A stretch of 64,000 nucleotides of DNA, taken from the NCBI RefSeq assembly GCF_008107725.1, contig NZ_VIRN01000064.1, positions 682,001 through 746,000 of the forward strand. The letters are read 5' to 3'. Made by a program: the position numbers and the translations under genes. Of this stretch, positions 24,678-34,233 are shown piece after piece. How positions within the stretch are numbered: position 1 is the stretch's first letter; each line of letters starts with the position of its first letter. The DNA comes from Marinobacter sp. BW6 (GTDB lineage Bacteria; Pseudomonadota; Gammaproteobacteria; Pseudomonadales; Oleiphilaceae). The notes beneath the pieces are model-generated. The model was not told the DNA's origin, searched no databases, and worked only from the letters and a program-made list of their open reading frames with translations.

Positions 24678-26252
24678 TTACTCGGACTTTCCCATAACCA
24701 GGGATGGTTTGGCGGGCGTTTTGTCGATGAGGTGGCTGGCCAGGGCCACGCCGGTTTCGCTCATGGTCAGATAGGCTTCGTCTGCCCCGGCTTCCCGGAT
24801 CTGTTTCGCCTCATCCTCATACATGGTGTGGGCCACGATAAAGCCCTTGAAACCCAGTTTCCGGAGCATCCGTGCGGCGATCAGTTTGCCCTCTATGTCA
24901 CCCATGGCGAGAATCACCGACTGCACGGCGGGCATGTGCAAGCCGTTCCAGAAGGAAGCGTCCTCGGCATCGGCGAAGACCACATTACGGCCCTCCTTCT
25001 GGTGTTGGCGGGCCTTTGCCGGATCAGAGTCCAGTCCCATCAGTTTTGGCTGATCCTCGCAAAGCCAGTCGTAGGCAGCGGTGCCTGTGCGGCCCATGCC
25101 CATGATCAGGACCCGGGTGTCGCCCAGCGATAGCGGTTGTTCATCCGGATGATGCTTGCTGCCCTCAAACCGGCTGAGATCCTGGGAGTAACGCTCATAA
25201 AGACCATGTGCGAACCGGTTGATCGGTGCTGAAAACAGGAAAGACAGCGACACCGAGATCGCCAGTGGCACCAGCCATTCAGGCAGGGCAACACTGGCGA
25301 CAATCAAGCCGAATTCGCTGTAGTTGGTGAGTGCCAGGGCGCTCAGGAAGCCGCTGCGGGCCCGCAAACGGAAGGCCAGGAGCAGGAAAAAGAACAGGAC
25401 CCCTTTCAGCGGCAGGACCAGCCCAGCGATTACTGCGAATAGGAGCGCATCCCCGTCGGGCAGACCGCCAATGCCAATCTGCAGGAAAAAACCCACCAGG
25501 AACACTTCCTTGACGCTCCAGAGCGATTTGGAGAGCTCCTGGGAACGAGGATGATTTGCCAGCATGGCACCGAAAACCAGCGCGCCGAGCTCCGAGCTGA
25601 GACCGACTGCCTCAAAGCCAAGCCCGCCGACAACGAGCGCTAGAAGCAATCCCAGAAGCACCAGCAGTTCGTCGTGGCCACTGGCATCCAGCAACCTGAA
25701 CAGAAGAGGTCGAAGCAGCGGGAGCCCGAACACAATCAGCGCCCACTCGGAGGGTGTCTTGCCGGCGGCAAGGCTCATGACGACCAGGGCGATCAGATCC
25801 TGCATGATCAAGATGCCGATGGCGACTCGTCCGTGGAACGCCCGCAGTTCCCGTTTGGATTCGAGCACTTTGGCTGCCAGCACCGTGCTCGAGAATGACA
25901 AAGCGATGGCCAGCATCAGTGCAGTCGACCAATCAAGGTCCATCAGGAGGTACACGCCGGGGGTGAACACCGCGCAGGTGATGCCGAAGTGCAGCAGGCT
26001 GCCGCCAATCACTTCAGGACTGACGATGGATCGGAGCTTCAGCTTCAACCCCACTGTGAACAGCAAGAGGAGTACGCCAAGGTGCGCGATGTGCTGGAGA
26101 ACACCGGTCTCCTCGATTACCACACCCGTTGCCTCGGCAATGCCACTGAGCACAAAGCCGGCAGCCAGATAGCCAACAAGAGGAGGGAGACCAACAAGCT
26201 TGACCAGCAGGCCAAGGCCGAAGGCAAAGGTAATCCAGATCGCTTCAGGCAT
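24678..26252 (-). CDS. CPA2-family cation:proton antiporter with TrkA-N domain (Kef/YbaL type)
   Basis: The 524-residue protein has an antiporter domain of about 12 membrane segments (residues 5-370) and a cytoplasmic TrkA-N/RCK Rossmann domain starting at RVLIMGMGRTGTAAYDWL (about 392). It likely exchanges potassium or sodium for protons and is gated by nucleotide binding, as in Kef systems. The Asp-rich helix LMDLDWSTALMLAIALSFSSTV fits the ion-binding region. It is convergent with the EgtB-like gene, with a 26-base gap. The ancillary KefF/KefG-type oxidoreductase is not encoded nearby. Confidence 0.93.
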   Translation of the reverse strand: MPEAIWITFAFGLGLLVKLVGLPPLVGYLAAGFVLSGIAEATGVVIEETGVLQHIAHLGVLLLLFTVGLKLKLRSIVSPEVIGGSLLHFGITCAVFTPGVYLLMDLDWSTALMLAIALSFSSTVLAAKVLESKRELRAFHGRVAIGILIMQDLIALVVMSLAAGKTPSEWALIVFGLPLLRPLLFRLLDASGHDELLVLLGLLLALVVGGLGFEAVGLSSELGALVFGAMLANHPRSQELSKSLWSVKEVFLVGFFLQIGIGGLPDGDALLFAVIAGLVLPLKGVLFFFLLLAFRLRARSGFLSALALTNYSEFGLIVASVALPEWLVPLAISVSLSFLFSAPINRFAHGLYERYSQDLSRFEGSKHHPDEQPLSLGDTRVLIMGMGRTGTAAYDWLCEDQPKLMGLDSDPAKARQHQKEGRNVVFADAEDASFWNGLHMPAVQSVILAMGDIEGKLIAARMLRKLGFKGFIVAHTMYEDEAKQIREAGADEAYLTMSETGVALASHLIDKTPAKPSLVMGKSE

Positions 26253-26361
26253 GGGGTATCAGTTCGGACGTCAAAAGCACAATGGTTGCTAGGCTACCCT
26301 GTTTTGGCGTGCCCTTGTAGTCGCTGAAGGTGGAAAGCGGAAACTATTGTTCAAATGGACC

Positions 26362-27300
26362 TCACTCAGCCGGTCGGCCGATAAAGGCTCGGAACAGTTC
26401 TGCTGATTCGGCCGGGGCCTCCACCATCGGTGCGTGGCCGATGCCTTCCATCAGTTCAAGCCTGGCATCCGGGATTGCTGCTGCGAACACCTCGCCGTTT
26501 CGGTAGTTAATAACCCGGTCTTCCTTACCCCAGATGATCAGGACCGGGGCCTGAATTCGGGTGATCGCATTGCGGAAGTCCGACTCGAAACCGGCATCAC
26601 GAATGGCCGCAAAAATGACCTCGTTGACTTCCTGGTTGGCGATGGCCCGCTCTTCCATCACGCCCATGATCGGCCATGGCACAAAGGGCTCTTTCTCAAG
26701 GGCAAACTCCATGAGCCGTTCAAAATCTCCGGGCTGTTTCGGGATCAGGGGGTTGTCTCCCTCCATCACCAGATCCACCAATTCGCTTTCATATTCCAGA
26801 ATGCCGGCAGGGTCGAATAGCACCGCCGATTTTACGTTTTCGGGATAGTTGGCGGCGTAGAGTGCGGTAATCGCACCACCCATGGAGTTGCCCATAATGT
26901 GGGCATTATCTACCGACAGTGCCTCCAGAATTTGCGCGACGTAGCCTGTCTGGTCTTCCAGGCGGTAGCCGATATCCAGGGGTTTGCTGCTGTCACCGTG
27001 CCCGGGCAGGTCGATTGCATAGACATTAAAATCGTCTGTCAGGTGGCCGGCCAGACGGGTCCAGTTGTCCTTGTTGGCCCCGAAGCCATGGATCATTACG
27101 ATGGTGTCGCCATCAACCGCCTGATGATTTCTCAGATAGGCGATCTCGAGGTTATCGACAGCCACGGTATCCGCTTCCAGACCTGCAGAGGACCGCTCAA
27201 GCCCGATGGCTGTCTCGTAAATGCCTTGGCGTGAGCAGGCGCTCAGAAGCAGTGAGACAGTCAGAATGAAAACAAGGTTCAGTGGAAGAGGGCGTTGCAT
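26362..27300 (-). CDS. alpha/beta hydrolase lipoprotein
   Basis: This is a 312-residue alpha/beta hydrolase with a lipoprotein signal peptide (lipobox LLSAC, lipidated Cys at residue 22). The oxyanion strand VMIHGFGANKDNW, nucleophile elbow GNSMGG (Ser about 140), Asp in WGKEDRV and His in GIGHAP complete the triad. Such proteins are esterases or lipases. Membrane anchoring suggests action on acyl esters in the periplasm or cell surface. The gene is single, downstream of purD on the same strand but separated from it by a strong terminator. The natural substrate is unknown. Confidence 0.9.
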   Translation of the reverse strand: MQRPLPLNLVFILTVSLLLSACSRQGIYETAIGLERSSAGLEADTVAVDNLEIAYLRNHQAVDGDTIVMIHGFGANKDNWTRLAGHLTDDFNVYAIDLPGHGDSSKPLDIGYRLEDQTGYVAQILEALSVDNAHIMGNSMGGAITALYAANYPENVKSAVLFDPAGILEYESELVDLVMEGDNPLIPKQPGDFERLMEFALEKEPFVPWPIMGVMEERAIANQEVNEVIFAAIRDAGFESDFRNAITRIQAPVLIIWGKEDRVINYRNGEVFAAAIPDARLELMEGIGHAPMVEAPAESAELFRAFIGRPAE

Positions 27301-27359
27301 CTGGGGCTCCTGTCGGGCGGCTCATTGGCATCCGTTGCGAGGCGTTTACATTACTCCAT

Positions 27360-27384
27360 AAAAAAGCCCGGTCAATGACCGGGC
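27360..27384 (-). terminator. intrinsic terminator of purHD
   Basis: A GC-rich stem (GCCCGGTCA / TGACCGGGC) at 27366-27384 is followed, read on the minus strand, by six T residues, 40 bases past the purD stop. Confidence 0.92.
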
Positions 27385-27423
27385 TGCGTTTTCGCGGACT
27401 GGTTCAGCCCCTTTTAGTCGGGG

Positions 27424-28710
27424 TCAGGACTGTTCTCGGGCAATGGCTCGAAATGCGATGTCCTTGCGATAGAAGGCGCCGTTCCACTGGATCCGTGAGG
27501 CCAGTTCGTAAGCCCGTTTCTGGGCTTCGGTAACGGTATTGCCAAGCGCCGTGGCACAGAGCACCCGACCGCCGTTGGTGACCACTTGGTCACCGTTAAG
27601 GCGGGTGCCGGCGTGAAACACCTTCTCGCCCTCGGTCTCGGTCTCCGGCAGACCGGAAATGGCATCGCCCTTGTTATAGCTGCCCGGATAACCACCGGCT
27701 GCCATCACGATACCGACGGAGGCGCGGTCATCCCATTCGGAGTCGCACTGGTCCAGCTTGCCGTCGATGGCCGCGTCGCACAGTTCTACAAGGTCGGACT
27801 TCATGCGCAGCATGATCGGCTGGGTTTCCGGGTCGCCAAAGCGGCAGTTGAATTCGATCACCTTGGGGGTGCCGCTGTTATCAATCATCAGGCCGGCGTA
27901 GAGGAACCCCTTGTAGGGATAGCCCTCGGCCGCCATGCCGCGCACGGTCGGATAGATCACTTCATCCATGATGCGTTGATGAACATCGGCGGTCACCACC
28001 GGGGCCGGCGAGTAGGCGCCCATGCCACCGGTATTGAGACCGGTGTCGCCGTCGCCCACCCGTTTGTGATCCTGGGAGGTGGCCATGGCCAGTACGTTCT
28101 CACCATCCACCATCACGATAAAGCTGGCTTCTTCGCCTTCGAGAAATTCCTCGATGACTACACGGCTGCCGGCATCGCCGAACGCGTTACCGGCCAGCAT
28201 GTCGCGGATTGCATCTTCGGCTTCTTCCAGGGTCATGGCAACGATCACGCCTTTACCGGCAGCGAGGCCATCGGCTTTGACGACGATCGGAGCGCCCTGT
28301 TTGCGAACATAGGCCAGCGCTTCGTCCACATCAGTGAAGTTGCCGTAGCCGGCTGTCGGGATTTTGTGGCGTGCCAGAAAATCCTTGGTGAAAGCCTTGG
28401 AGCCTTCAAGCTGGGCAGCGCCAGCACTCGGGCCGAAGACCCTCAGGCCGCGCTGCTCGAACTTGTCCACGATGCCTGCAACCAGCGGCGCTTCCGGGCC
28501 GACGATGGTAAGCCCGACATGGTTGGTGGCGGCGAAGTTGGCCAGGCCGTCCAGGTCCATCACGTCGATGTCGACATTTTCCAGGCCGGTTTCCCGTGCC
28601 GAGCCGGCGTTTCCGGGCGCTACAAAAACACGGTCTGCCTTGGGGGATTGCGCGGCTTTCCAAGCCAGGGCGTGTTCACGGCCGCCGGAGCCAATAACCA
28701 GAATATTCAT
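27424..28710 (-). CDS. purD: phosphoribosylamine--glycine ligase
   Basis: PurD makes glycinamide ribonucleotide, the second step of purine synthesis, using ATP and glycine. The 428-residue protein has the expected start (MNILVIGSGGREHALAW), ATP-grasp motifs (VVKADGLAAGKGVIVA, SFIVMVDGENVLAMATSQDHKR) and the metal-binding region VIEFNCRFGDPETQ. It lies behind purH on the same strand, the usual purHD order, but the two are separated by 116 bases containing a large inverted repeat. Confidence 0.97.
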   Translation of the reverse strand: MNILVIGSGGREHALAWKAAQSPKADRVFVAPGNAGSARETGLENVDIDVMDLDGLANFAATNHVGLTIVGPEAPLVAGIVDKFEQRGLRVFGPSAGAAQLEGSKAFTKDFLARHKIPTAGYGNFTDVDEALAYVRKQGAPIVVKADGLAAGKGVIVAMTLEEAEDAIRDMLAGNAFGDAGSRVVIEEFLEGEEASFIVMVDGENVLAMATSQDHKRVGDGDTGLNTGGMGAYSPAPVVTADVHQRIMDEVIYPTVRGMAAEGYPYKGFLYAGLMIDNSGTPKVIEFNCRFGDPETQPIMLRMKSDLVELCDAAIDGKLDQCDSEWDDRASVGIVMAAGGYPGSYNKGDAISGLPETETEGEKVFHAGTRLNGDQVVTNGGRVLCATALGNTVTEAQKRAYELASRIQWNGAFYRKDIAFRAIAREQS

Positions 28711-28726
28711 GAGCGTATTCCTGTGT

Positions 28727-28811
28727 TGTCGGATTACGCCGTTGGCTAATCCGACCTACTGTATTCGAGCTTCAGATCGTAGGTCGGATTAGCCAACGGC
28801 GTAATCCGACA
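28727..28811. repeat. 33-bp perfect inverted repeat (REP/BIME-like) between purH and purD
   Basis: Arms at 28727-28759 and 28779-28811 are exact reverse complements around a 19-base spacer. Each arm is itself a hairpin (GTCGGATTA...TAATCCGAC with a GC-rich loop). The GTAGGTCGGATTA core resembles interspersed palindromic elements common in gammaproteobacteria. It may stabilise or attenuate the purH-purD message. Confidence 0.85.
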
Positions 28812-28826
28812 CTCTCAAATCTTCCC

Positions 28827-30407
28827 TTAATGCCGGAAATGACGCATGCCGGTGAAGACCATGGCGATGCCGTGTTCGTTGGCCGCGTCAATCACTTCTT
28901 GATCGCGCATGGACCCGCCAGGCTGAATAACGGCGGTAATGCCCGCCGCTGCGGCTGCGTCAATGCCGTCCCGGAACGGGAAAAAGGCGTCGGAGGCCAT
29001 CACCGAGCCTTTCACTTCCAGACCTTCATCAGCGGCCTTGATTCCGGCAATCTTGGCGCTGTAGACCCGGCTCATCTGGCCGGCACCGACACCGATGGTG
29101 CGACCGGCCTTGGCGTAAACAATGGCATTAGACTTGACGTATTTGGCCACTTCCCAGGCAAACAGCAAGTCATTGAGCTCCTGCTCGGAAGGCTTACGTT
29201 CTGTTACCACCTTAACGTCTTCCATGGCCACCATGCCCAGGTCACGGTCCTGAACGAGCAGACCACCGGTCACACGCTTGTAATCCATGGAGCGCGCACG
29301 ATCACCATCAAACTCGCCGCAGGCCAGAAGGCGAACGTTCTTCTTGGCGGATATAAGTTCCACCGCTTCCGGAACGACAGTTGGCGCGATGATCACTTCC
29401 ACAAACTGACGATCGATGATGGCTTTGGCGGTTTCCGCATCCAGCTCCCGGTTGAAGGCAATAATGCCGCCGAAGGCTGATGTCGGGTCGGTGGCGAAGG
29501 CCAGATCGTAGGCCTGACGAATATCGGCACCGATGGCAACACCGCAGGGGTTGGCGTGTTTGACGATCACGCAGGCCGGATCCGCGAAGGGCTTCACGCA
29601 TTCCAGGGCGGCATCGGTGTCGGCCACGTTGTTGTAGCTGAGCTCTTTGCCCTGGAGCTGTTTGGCCGTGGCCACGCAGGCTTCCTTCGGGTTGCGCTCG
29701 GCGTAGAACGCGGCACGCTGATGAGGGTTCTCGCCGTAACGCATGTCCTGAACCTTCACGTACTGGGCGTTGAAGGTACGGGGGAAATCAGCGTTGTCAT
29801 TATCAGGCGTGCGCCCGCCCAGGTAATTGGCAATGGCGCCATCGTAGCCCGCCGTGTGCTCAAACGCCTTGACCGCCAGATCGAACCGAGTGTTGTAACT
29901 CAGTTGGCCATCGTTGGCATCCAGCTCCTTCAGAACCCGGCTGTAATCTGAGGCGTTCACCACGATGGCAACGTCGTTGTGATTCTTGGCGGCGGCGCGA
30001 ACCATGGTCGGCCCGCCGATATCAATATTTTCAATGGCGGTCGGCAGATCACAGTCCGGGTTCGCCACGGTGTCCTCGAAGGGGTAGAGATTGACCACAA
30101 CCATATCAATGGGGCTGATGCCATGCTCGGACATCACCGCATCGTCGGTGCCCCGGCGACCAAGAATCCCGCCATGGATCTTCGGGTGAAGGGTTTTTAC
30201 CCGGCCATCCATCATCTCGGGAAAACCGGTGTAGTCAGAGACTTCCGTTACCGGGATGCTGTTTTCTTTCAGGAGCCGGTAGGTGCCACCGGTAGAGAGC
30301 AGCTCAACGCCGCGTTTGGTCAGAGCACGTCCGAAATCGACGATGCCGGTTTTATCACTCACGCTGATCAGGGCGCGACGGACTGAGGTGTTAGCCTGGT
30401 TTGCCAT
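28827..30407 (-). CDS. purH: bifunctional AICAR formyltransferase/IMP cyclohydrolase
   Basis: PurH carries out the last two steps of IMP synthesis. The 526-residue protein has an N-terminal MGS-like cyclohydrolase domain ([45 protein letters not shown]) and a C-terminal formyltransferase domain with the catalytic KHANPCG motif (about residue 277). The C-terminus RHFRH is typical. The gene lies 84 bases behind fis, with a stem-loop in the gap, so it probably has its own promoter or is attenuated from the dusB-fis transcript. Confidence 0.97.
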   Translation of the reverse strand: MANQANTSVRRALISVSDKTGIVDFGRALTKRGVELLSTGGTYRLLKENSIPVTEVSDYTGFPEMMDGRVKTLHPKIHGGILGRRGTDDAVMSEHGISPIDMVVVNLYPFEDTVANPDCDLPTAIENIDIGGPTMVRAAAKNHNDVAIVVNASDYSRVLKELDANDGQLSYNTRFDLAVKAFEHTAGYDGAIANYLGGRTPDNDNADFPRTFNAQYVKVQDMRYGENPHQRAAFYAERNPKEACVATAKQLQGKELSYNNVADTDAALECVKPFADPACVIVKHANPCGVAIGADIRQAYDLAFATDPTSAFGGIIAFNRELDAETAKAIIDRQFVEVIIAPTVVPEAVELISAKKNVRLLACGEFDGDRARSMDYKRVTGGLLVQDRDLGMVAMEDVKVVTERKPSEQELNDLLFAWEVAKYVKSNAIVYAKAGRTIGVGAGQMSRVYSAKIAGIKAADEGLEVKGSVMASDAFFPFRDGIDAAAAAGITAVIQPGGSMRDQEVIDAANEHGIAMVFTGMRHFRH

Positions 30408-30439
30408 GGGTCACTTTCTTCGCTGGAGATGAACGAATA

Positions 30440-30470
30440 AGGGCCTCGCGAATGGTGTCCGGGAGGCCCT
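30440..30470 (-). terminator. stem-loop between fis and purH (terminator or attenuator)
   Basis: AGGGCCTC / GAGGCCCT with a 15-base loop lies 22 bases past the fis stop. Only a short TTATT run follows on the minus strand. It could end the dusB-fis transcript or attenuate purH. Confidence 0.5.
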
Positions 30471-30491
30471 CTTCAAATCAGGGTGTCTGGA

Positions 30492-30809
30492 TTATAGCAG
30501 ACCGTACTGCTTCAGCTTCTTGCGCAGGGTCCCGCGGTTCAGGCCCAGCATGGTCGAGGCCTTGGTCTGGTTGTTGCGGGTGTATTTCATCACCTGTTCA
30601 AGCAGGGGAGCTTCCACTTCGGAAAGCACCAGCTGGTAGACCTCGGTCACCGGAGCGCCGTCCAGTTGGGCGAAGTAGTTTTTCAGGGCAACCTCAACGC
30701 TGTCGCGCAGGGTGACGGTGTTGCCGCTGCTGTTCACCGTCTGCAACTGATGGATATCATCGTTGGCGGGGGTGCTCAGGTTGTCGTTTGCCAAAGTCTC
30801 AGCGCTCAT
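30492..30809 (-). CDS. fis: DNA-binding protein Fis
   Basis: Fis is a small nucleoid protein that bends DNA and activates rRNA and other growth-related promoters. The 105-residue product keeps the C-terminal helix-turn-helix ([21 protein letters not shown]) and the central dimerisation helices ([15 protein letters not shown]). Its start overlaps the dusB stop by 4 bases (ATGA), the conserved dusB-fis arrangement of gammaproteobacteria, so it is translated with dusB. The N-terminal 25 residues are more variable, as in other members. Confidence 0.96.
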   Translation of the reverse strand: MSAETLANDNLSTPANDDIHQLQTVNSSGNTVTLRDSVEVALKNYFAQLDGAPVTEVYQLVLSEVEAPLLEQVMKYTRNNQTKASTMLGLNRGTLRKKLKQYGLL

Positions 30810-31804
30810 GCTGCGAATACCTCTCCATTTCGTAAGCCTGCAAAATACCGTTGAATCGTGTCTCTCTGCTCCAGCGCGTCGTCGATGGCGTTGAAGCGTT
30901 TGCGGAACTGTTTACCCCGATCGTGGGACTGCAGGTACCAGCCCACGTGTTTTCTGGCAATACGCACACCCATGGTCTCACCATAGAAGGCATGCAGAGC
31001 CTGGAGATGCTCGGTCAGGATATCTTCAACCTCATCCAGCTCCGGTGTGGCCATGTGGCTGCCGGTTTCCAGGAAATGCTGGATTTCCCGAAAAATCCAG
31101 GGGCTACCCTGGGCGGCACGGCCAATCAGCAGACCATCGGCGCCGGTATGGCGAAGCACGTCCCGGGCTTTCTCCGGCGATGTAATATCCCCGTTGGCAA
31201 ACACCGGGATGCTGATGCGGGACTTCACATCGGCGATGGTGTCGTACTCGGCGCTGCCCTCGTACTTATCCGCACGGGTCCGGCCGTGAATAGCAACAGC
31301 CTGAATGCCGGCATCCTCTGCCATCCGGGCAATGACCAGTGCATTGCGGTTGTCCCGGTCCCACCCGGTGCGCATCTTGAGGGTGACGGGCACATCAACC
31401 GCCTGAACCACCGCCTCCAGAATGTCGCGAACCAGGGCTTCATCTTTCATCAGGGCGGAGCCGGCAGCCTTGTTACAGACCTTCTTGGCCGGACAACCCA
31501 TATTGATGTCGATGATCTGGGCGCCGAATTCCGCATTCTGGCGCGCTGCGTCGGCCAGCATTTGCGGGTCACCGCCGGCAATCTGCACCGAGCGGGGCTC
31601 CGGCTCACCTTGATGGTTAAGGCGTGTCCGGGATTTGCGCGTATGCCAGAGTTTGCTGTCCGCTATGACCATTTCAGAGACCGCCAGACCGGCGCCCAAC
31701 CGCCGGCATAAAAGACGGAATGGTCGGTCTGTTACGCCAGCCATGGGCGCAACAATCAAAGGGTTGGGCAGGGTGTACGGCCCGATTTTTGCCGTTGGCA
31801 GCAT
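30806..31804 (-). CDS. dusB: tRNA-dihydrouridine synthase B
   Basis: DusB reduces uridine 17 in the D-loop of tRNA with FMN and NADPH. The 332-residue product has the TIM-barrel flavin site ([23 protein letters not shown]), the catalytic Cys in [18 protein letters not shown], and the FMN-phosphate region [12 protein letters not shown]...[13 protein letters not shown] 31804 puts the [17 protein letters not shown] start at the same place as in E. coli DusB. A GTG at 31822 would add six residues. It is the first gene of the dusB-fis pair. Confidence 0.95.
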   Translation of the reverse strand: MLPTAKIGPYTLPNPLIVAPMAGVTDRPFRLLCRRLGAGLAVSEMVIADSKLWHTRKSRTRLNHQGEPEPRSVQIAGGDPQMLADAARQNAEFGAQIIDINMGCPAKKVCNKAAGSALMKDEALVRDILEAVVQAVDVPVTLKMRTGWDRDNRNALVIARMAEDAGIQAVAIHGRTRADKYEGSAEYDTIADVKSRISIPVFANGDITSPEKARDVLRHTGADGLLIGRAAQGSPWIFREIQHFLETGSHMATPELDEVEDILTEHLQALHAFYGETMGVRIARKHVGWYLQSHDRGKQFRKRFNAIDDALEQRDTIQRYFAGLRNGEVFAA

Positions 31805-32028
31805 GATCTGAGTCCGTGTCACAGCGGGTTAAGCAAAGGTCGGGCTGAGCGGTTGTTCAATAAGTAACCGATCCAGCATCCGAAGGGCGGTAATGATACC
31901 GCCGGGTGGGCCATGATTGAAGGGGCTAGGCGGTGAAAAAACTGATTATTTTTCGCCCTTTTTGGTTGACTTTTGTTCTGTGTGGTGGCCGTCGGCAATG
32001 GCTGTCGAGTAAATACTTCCTTACTGCT

Positions 32029-33273
32029 TCAGGGTGCGTAGGGGCGGAAGAGGATGTTGTAATTGACCGCGTCGCGGCCAGGATCACGGATATTGATGGC
32101 AATGCGCACGGGCGTATCCGTGGGCATGGCATCCAGCTCCCGGCCTTCGCCAGCCAGGTATTCTTTGGGCGTGAAAAGGCTCTGGGCAACCACATCGCCA
32201 TTCAAATTGGAAAAGGTCAGGGCGATGGCGGGAAACGGTTGTTCGAAGTCGGCCCGGTTGATGATTACGGCGTCGACCACCAGTTGCGAGCGGTTATCCG
32301 GATCGGTCCGTACCACCAGTTTCCGGCTTTGTATCGCTTCAACATTGATCAGCGGTTGGAGCTCGCAGCCGGCCAGTGCACAACCTTTTTCATAAAACGG
32401 TCGCAGCTCGGGAATGGCCGACAGGCGGTCGAACTGGAACCAGGTAACCTGGGCAATCAAAACGCCGATCAGGGCGAGTACAATAATACTCCAGACCATG
32501 GTCCGGACGCCGCCTCTGCCGGAATTGACGGCAACGGGGTCGCGACGCAGGTCCCGAAAGGGCGGGTCGGCATGGAAGGAGTCGGCTGGTCGATCTGGTT
32601 CATCGAAACCGAAACCGGATTCGTCCACAAAGTCGTCGAAGGGATCCGTATCCCTGTCCTGGCGGACGCCAGTGGAAGCGGGTGTTTCGGTCTGTTCGAA
32701 CACCGGTTCTTCTTCGAGGCTTGGCTCGAACTCCGGTTCTGGCCTGAGTTCGGGGTCGGAGGCTGGCTCAGGTTCTGATTCGGGTGACGGGTCAGGCCGC
32801 GCGGGTTCCGACGGTTTGCGTGGTGCCGGCTCGTCGTCCTCGAGGATGGCTTCAGCCCAGCTCTCATCGATATTTTCGTCAGTGGTGTCGGTTTCAGCAT
32901 CCTTATAATCTGTCTCGTCGCGTTCGTCGAAACTGCGGAAGCTGTCACTGAGTTCGTCGTCAGAGAAGGTCAGTTTGGTACCGGCGTAACGACCTTCAGC
33001 CGCATCCTCTTCGGGGTTGTCGGCGAATACGAAATCTTCTTCACTGACTCCGGAGCCGGGAGTACCTGATGAGGGAGTTTCACCCGGCTCCACAGTTTCC
33101 GGAGATGACGGTGACTTGTTGCCGCCAGGAACAACCTGGTGCTCTATGGCATTGAACACCTTCATGCAGTTCCCGCAGCGTACCTTGCCCTTGGCAATGC
33201 CAAGCTGTTCTTCGGTTACCCGGAATCGGGTCTGGCAGTTCGGGCACTGTGTCTGCAGGCTGCTTTGGGTCAT
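32029..33273 (-). CDS. zinc-ribbon (MJ0042 type) DUF3426 membrane protein
   Basis: The 414-residue protein starts with a zinc ribbon (CPNCQTRFRV...VRCGNCMKVFNA, four Cys in two CxxC pairs, residues 10-41). A long acidic, proline-rich low-complexity region (about 60-225) follows. One transmembrane helix (TMVWSIIVLALIGVLIAQVTWF, about 255-277) leads into a C-terminal DUF3426 domain of about 130 residues outside the membrane. The family is widespread beside prmA in pseudomonads and has no firm function. It lies 61 bases behind prmA on the same strand and is probably co-transcribed. Confidence 0.88.
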   Translation of the reverse strand: MTQSSLQTQCPNCQTRFRVTEEQLGIAKGKVRCGNCMKVFNAIEHQVVPGGNKSPSSPETVEPGETPSSGTPGSGVSEEDFVFADNPEEDAAEGRYAGTKLTFSDDELSDSFRSFDERDETDYKDAETDTTDENIDESWAEAILEDDEPAPRKPSEPARPDPSPESEPEPASDPELRPEPEFEPSLEEEPVFEQTETPASTGVRQDRDTDPFDDFVDESGFGFDEPDRPADSFHADPPFRDLRRDPVAVNSGRGGVRTMVWSIIVLALIGVLIAQVTWFQFDRLSAIPELRPFYEKGCALAGCELQPLINVEAIQSRKLVVRTDPDNRSQLVVDAVIINRADFEQPFPAIALTFSNLNGDVVAQSLFTPKEYLAGEGRELDAMPTDTPVRIAINIRDPGRDAVNYNILFRPYAP

Positions 33274-33334
33274 GCTTCTTCCTGAAAGCGACTGGGCTAC
33301 GAGTGTCGGAGTTTAGACGTTAAGAGTGAATTCG

Positions 33335-34231
33335 TCATCTGTCGTTACGCCGTCCTGTGAGGCGTATCCACTCTTCCCGCTGTTCAGGCTCGTCCATCAC
33401 GAACCAGGGCTCGTAGGCGGCCATCACGTCCCGGGCCTGACTGGACAGTATGCCGGACAAGACCAGGTCGCCGCCGGGTCTGGTTCGGGATGCAAGATGG
33501 GGGGCAAGGCCAATCAGGGGTTGAGCCAGTATGTTGGCAAGCATGATATCGGCTTTGGCCTCGGGTTCATCGTCTGGCAGAAACAGGTCCAGTTTGCTGT
33601 CGTCGACACCATTGCGCCTGGCATTCTCCCGACTGGCTTCTAGGGCCTGCGGGTCAGTGTCGACGCCAATAACATGGTCTGCGCCAAGCAACAGGGCCGC
33701 CAAGCCAAGAATGCCCGAGCCGCAGCCATAATCGATGACCTGCTTGCCGTGGGCGTCCTGACCATCGAGCCATTCCAGGCAGAGGGCCGTGGTCGGATGG
33801 GTGCCGGTACCAAAGGCCAGGCCGGGGTCCAGCATCAAATTCGCCGCATCGGGGTCCGGAGCGTCATGCCAGCTGGGAACAATCCAGAGCCGCTCCCCAA
33901 ACCTCAGGGGCTGGAAGTCGTCCATCCAGGCCCGCTCCCAGTCCTTGTCCTCAACCAGCGTCACTTCGATTTCCGGAAGCGCCTGCTGGGTTTGCTGGTG
34001 CCAGGCATCCCGGATATCGGCGCAAAGCCGTTCGAGATCCCGGCCGGATTCGAATAATCCGGTGACGGTGGTACGGCTCCAGAGAGGGGTGGTGCCGGGG
34101 TCCGGCTCGTACAGGGGCTGGTCGGCGGCATCTTCCATGGAGACGGCGTCAGAGCCCATCTCCATAAGCAGATCCTCCAGCTGATCCGCGTTGTCCGGAT
34201 CAGCCGGGATCTGGAGTTGTATCCAGGGCAT
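33335..34231 (-). CDS. prmA: ribosomal protein L11 methyltransferase
   Basis: PrmA trimethylates ribosomal protein L11. The 298-residue protein has the N-terminal substrate-recognition domain (MPWIQLQIPADPDNADQLEDLL) and a class I SAM-dependent methyltransferase domain with the motif VIDYGCGSGILGLAALLLGA (about 162-181), the preceding DPGLAFGTGTHPTT and the post-motif MLANILAQPL. It starts two bases after accC ends, so the two genes are transcribed together. Confidence 0.96.
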   Translation of the reverse strand: MPWIQLQIPADPDNADQLEDLLMEMGSDAVSMEDAADQPLYEPDPGTTPLWSRTTVTGLFESGRDLERLCADIRDAWHQQTQQALPEIEVTLVEDKDWERAWMDDFQPLRFGERLWIVPSWHDAPDPDAANLMLDPGLAFGTGTHPTTALCLEWLDGQDAHGKQVIDYGCGSGILGLAALLLGADHVIGVDTDPQALEASRENARRNGVDDSKLDLFLPDDEPEAKADIMLANILAQPLIGLAPHLASRTRPGGDLVLSGILSSQARDVMAAYEPWFVMDEPEQREEWIRLTGRRNDR

Positions 34232-34233
34232 GA

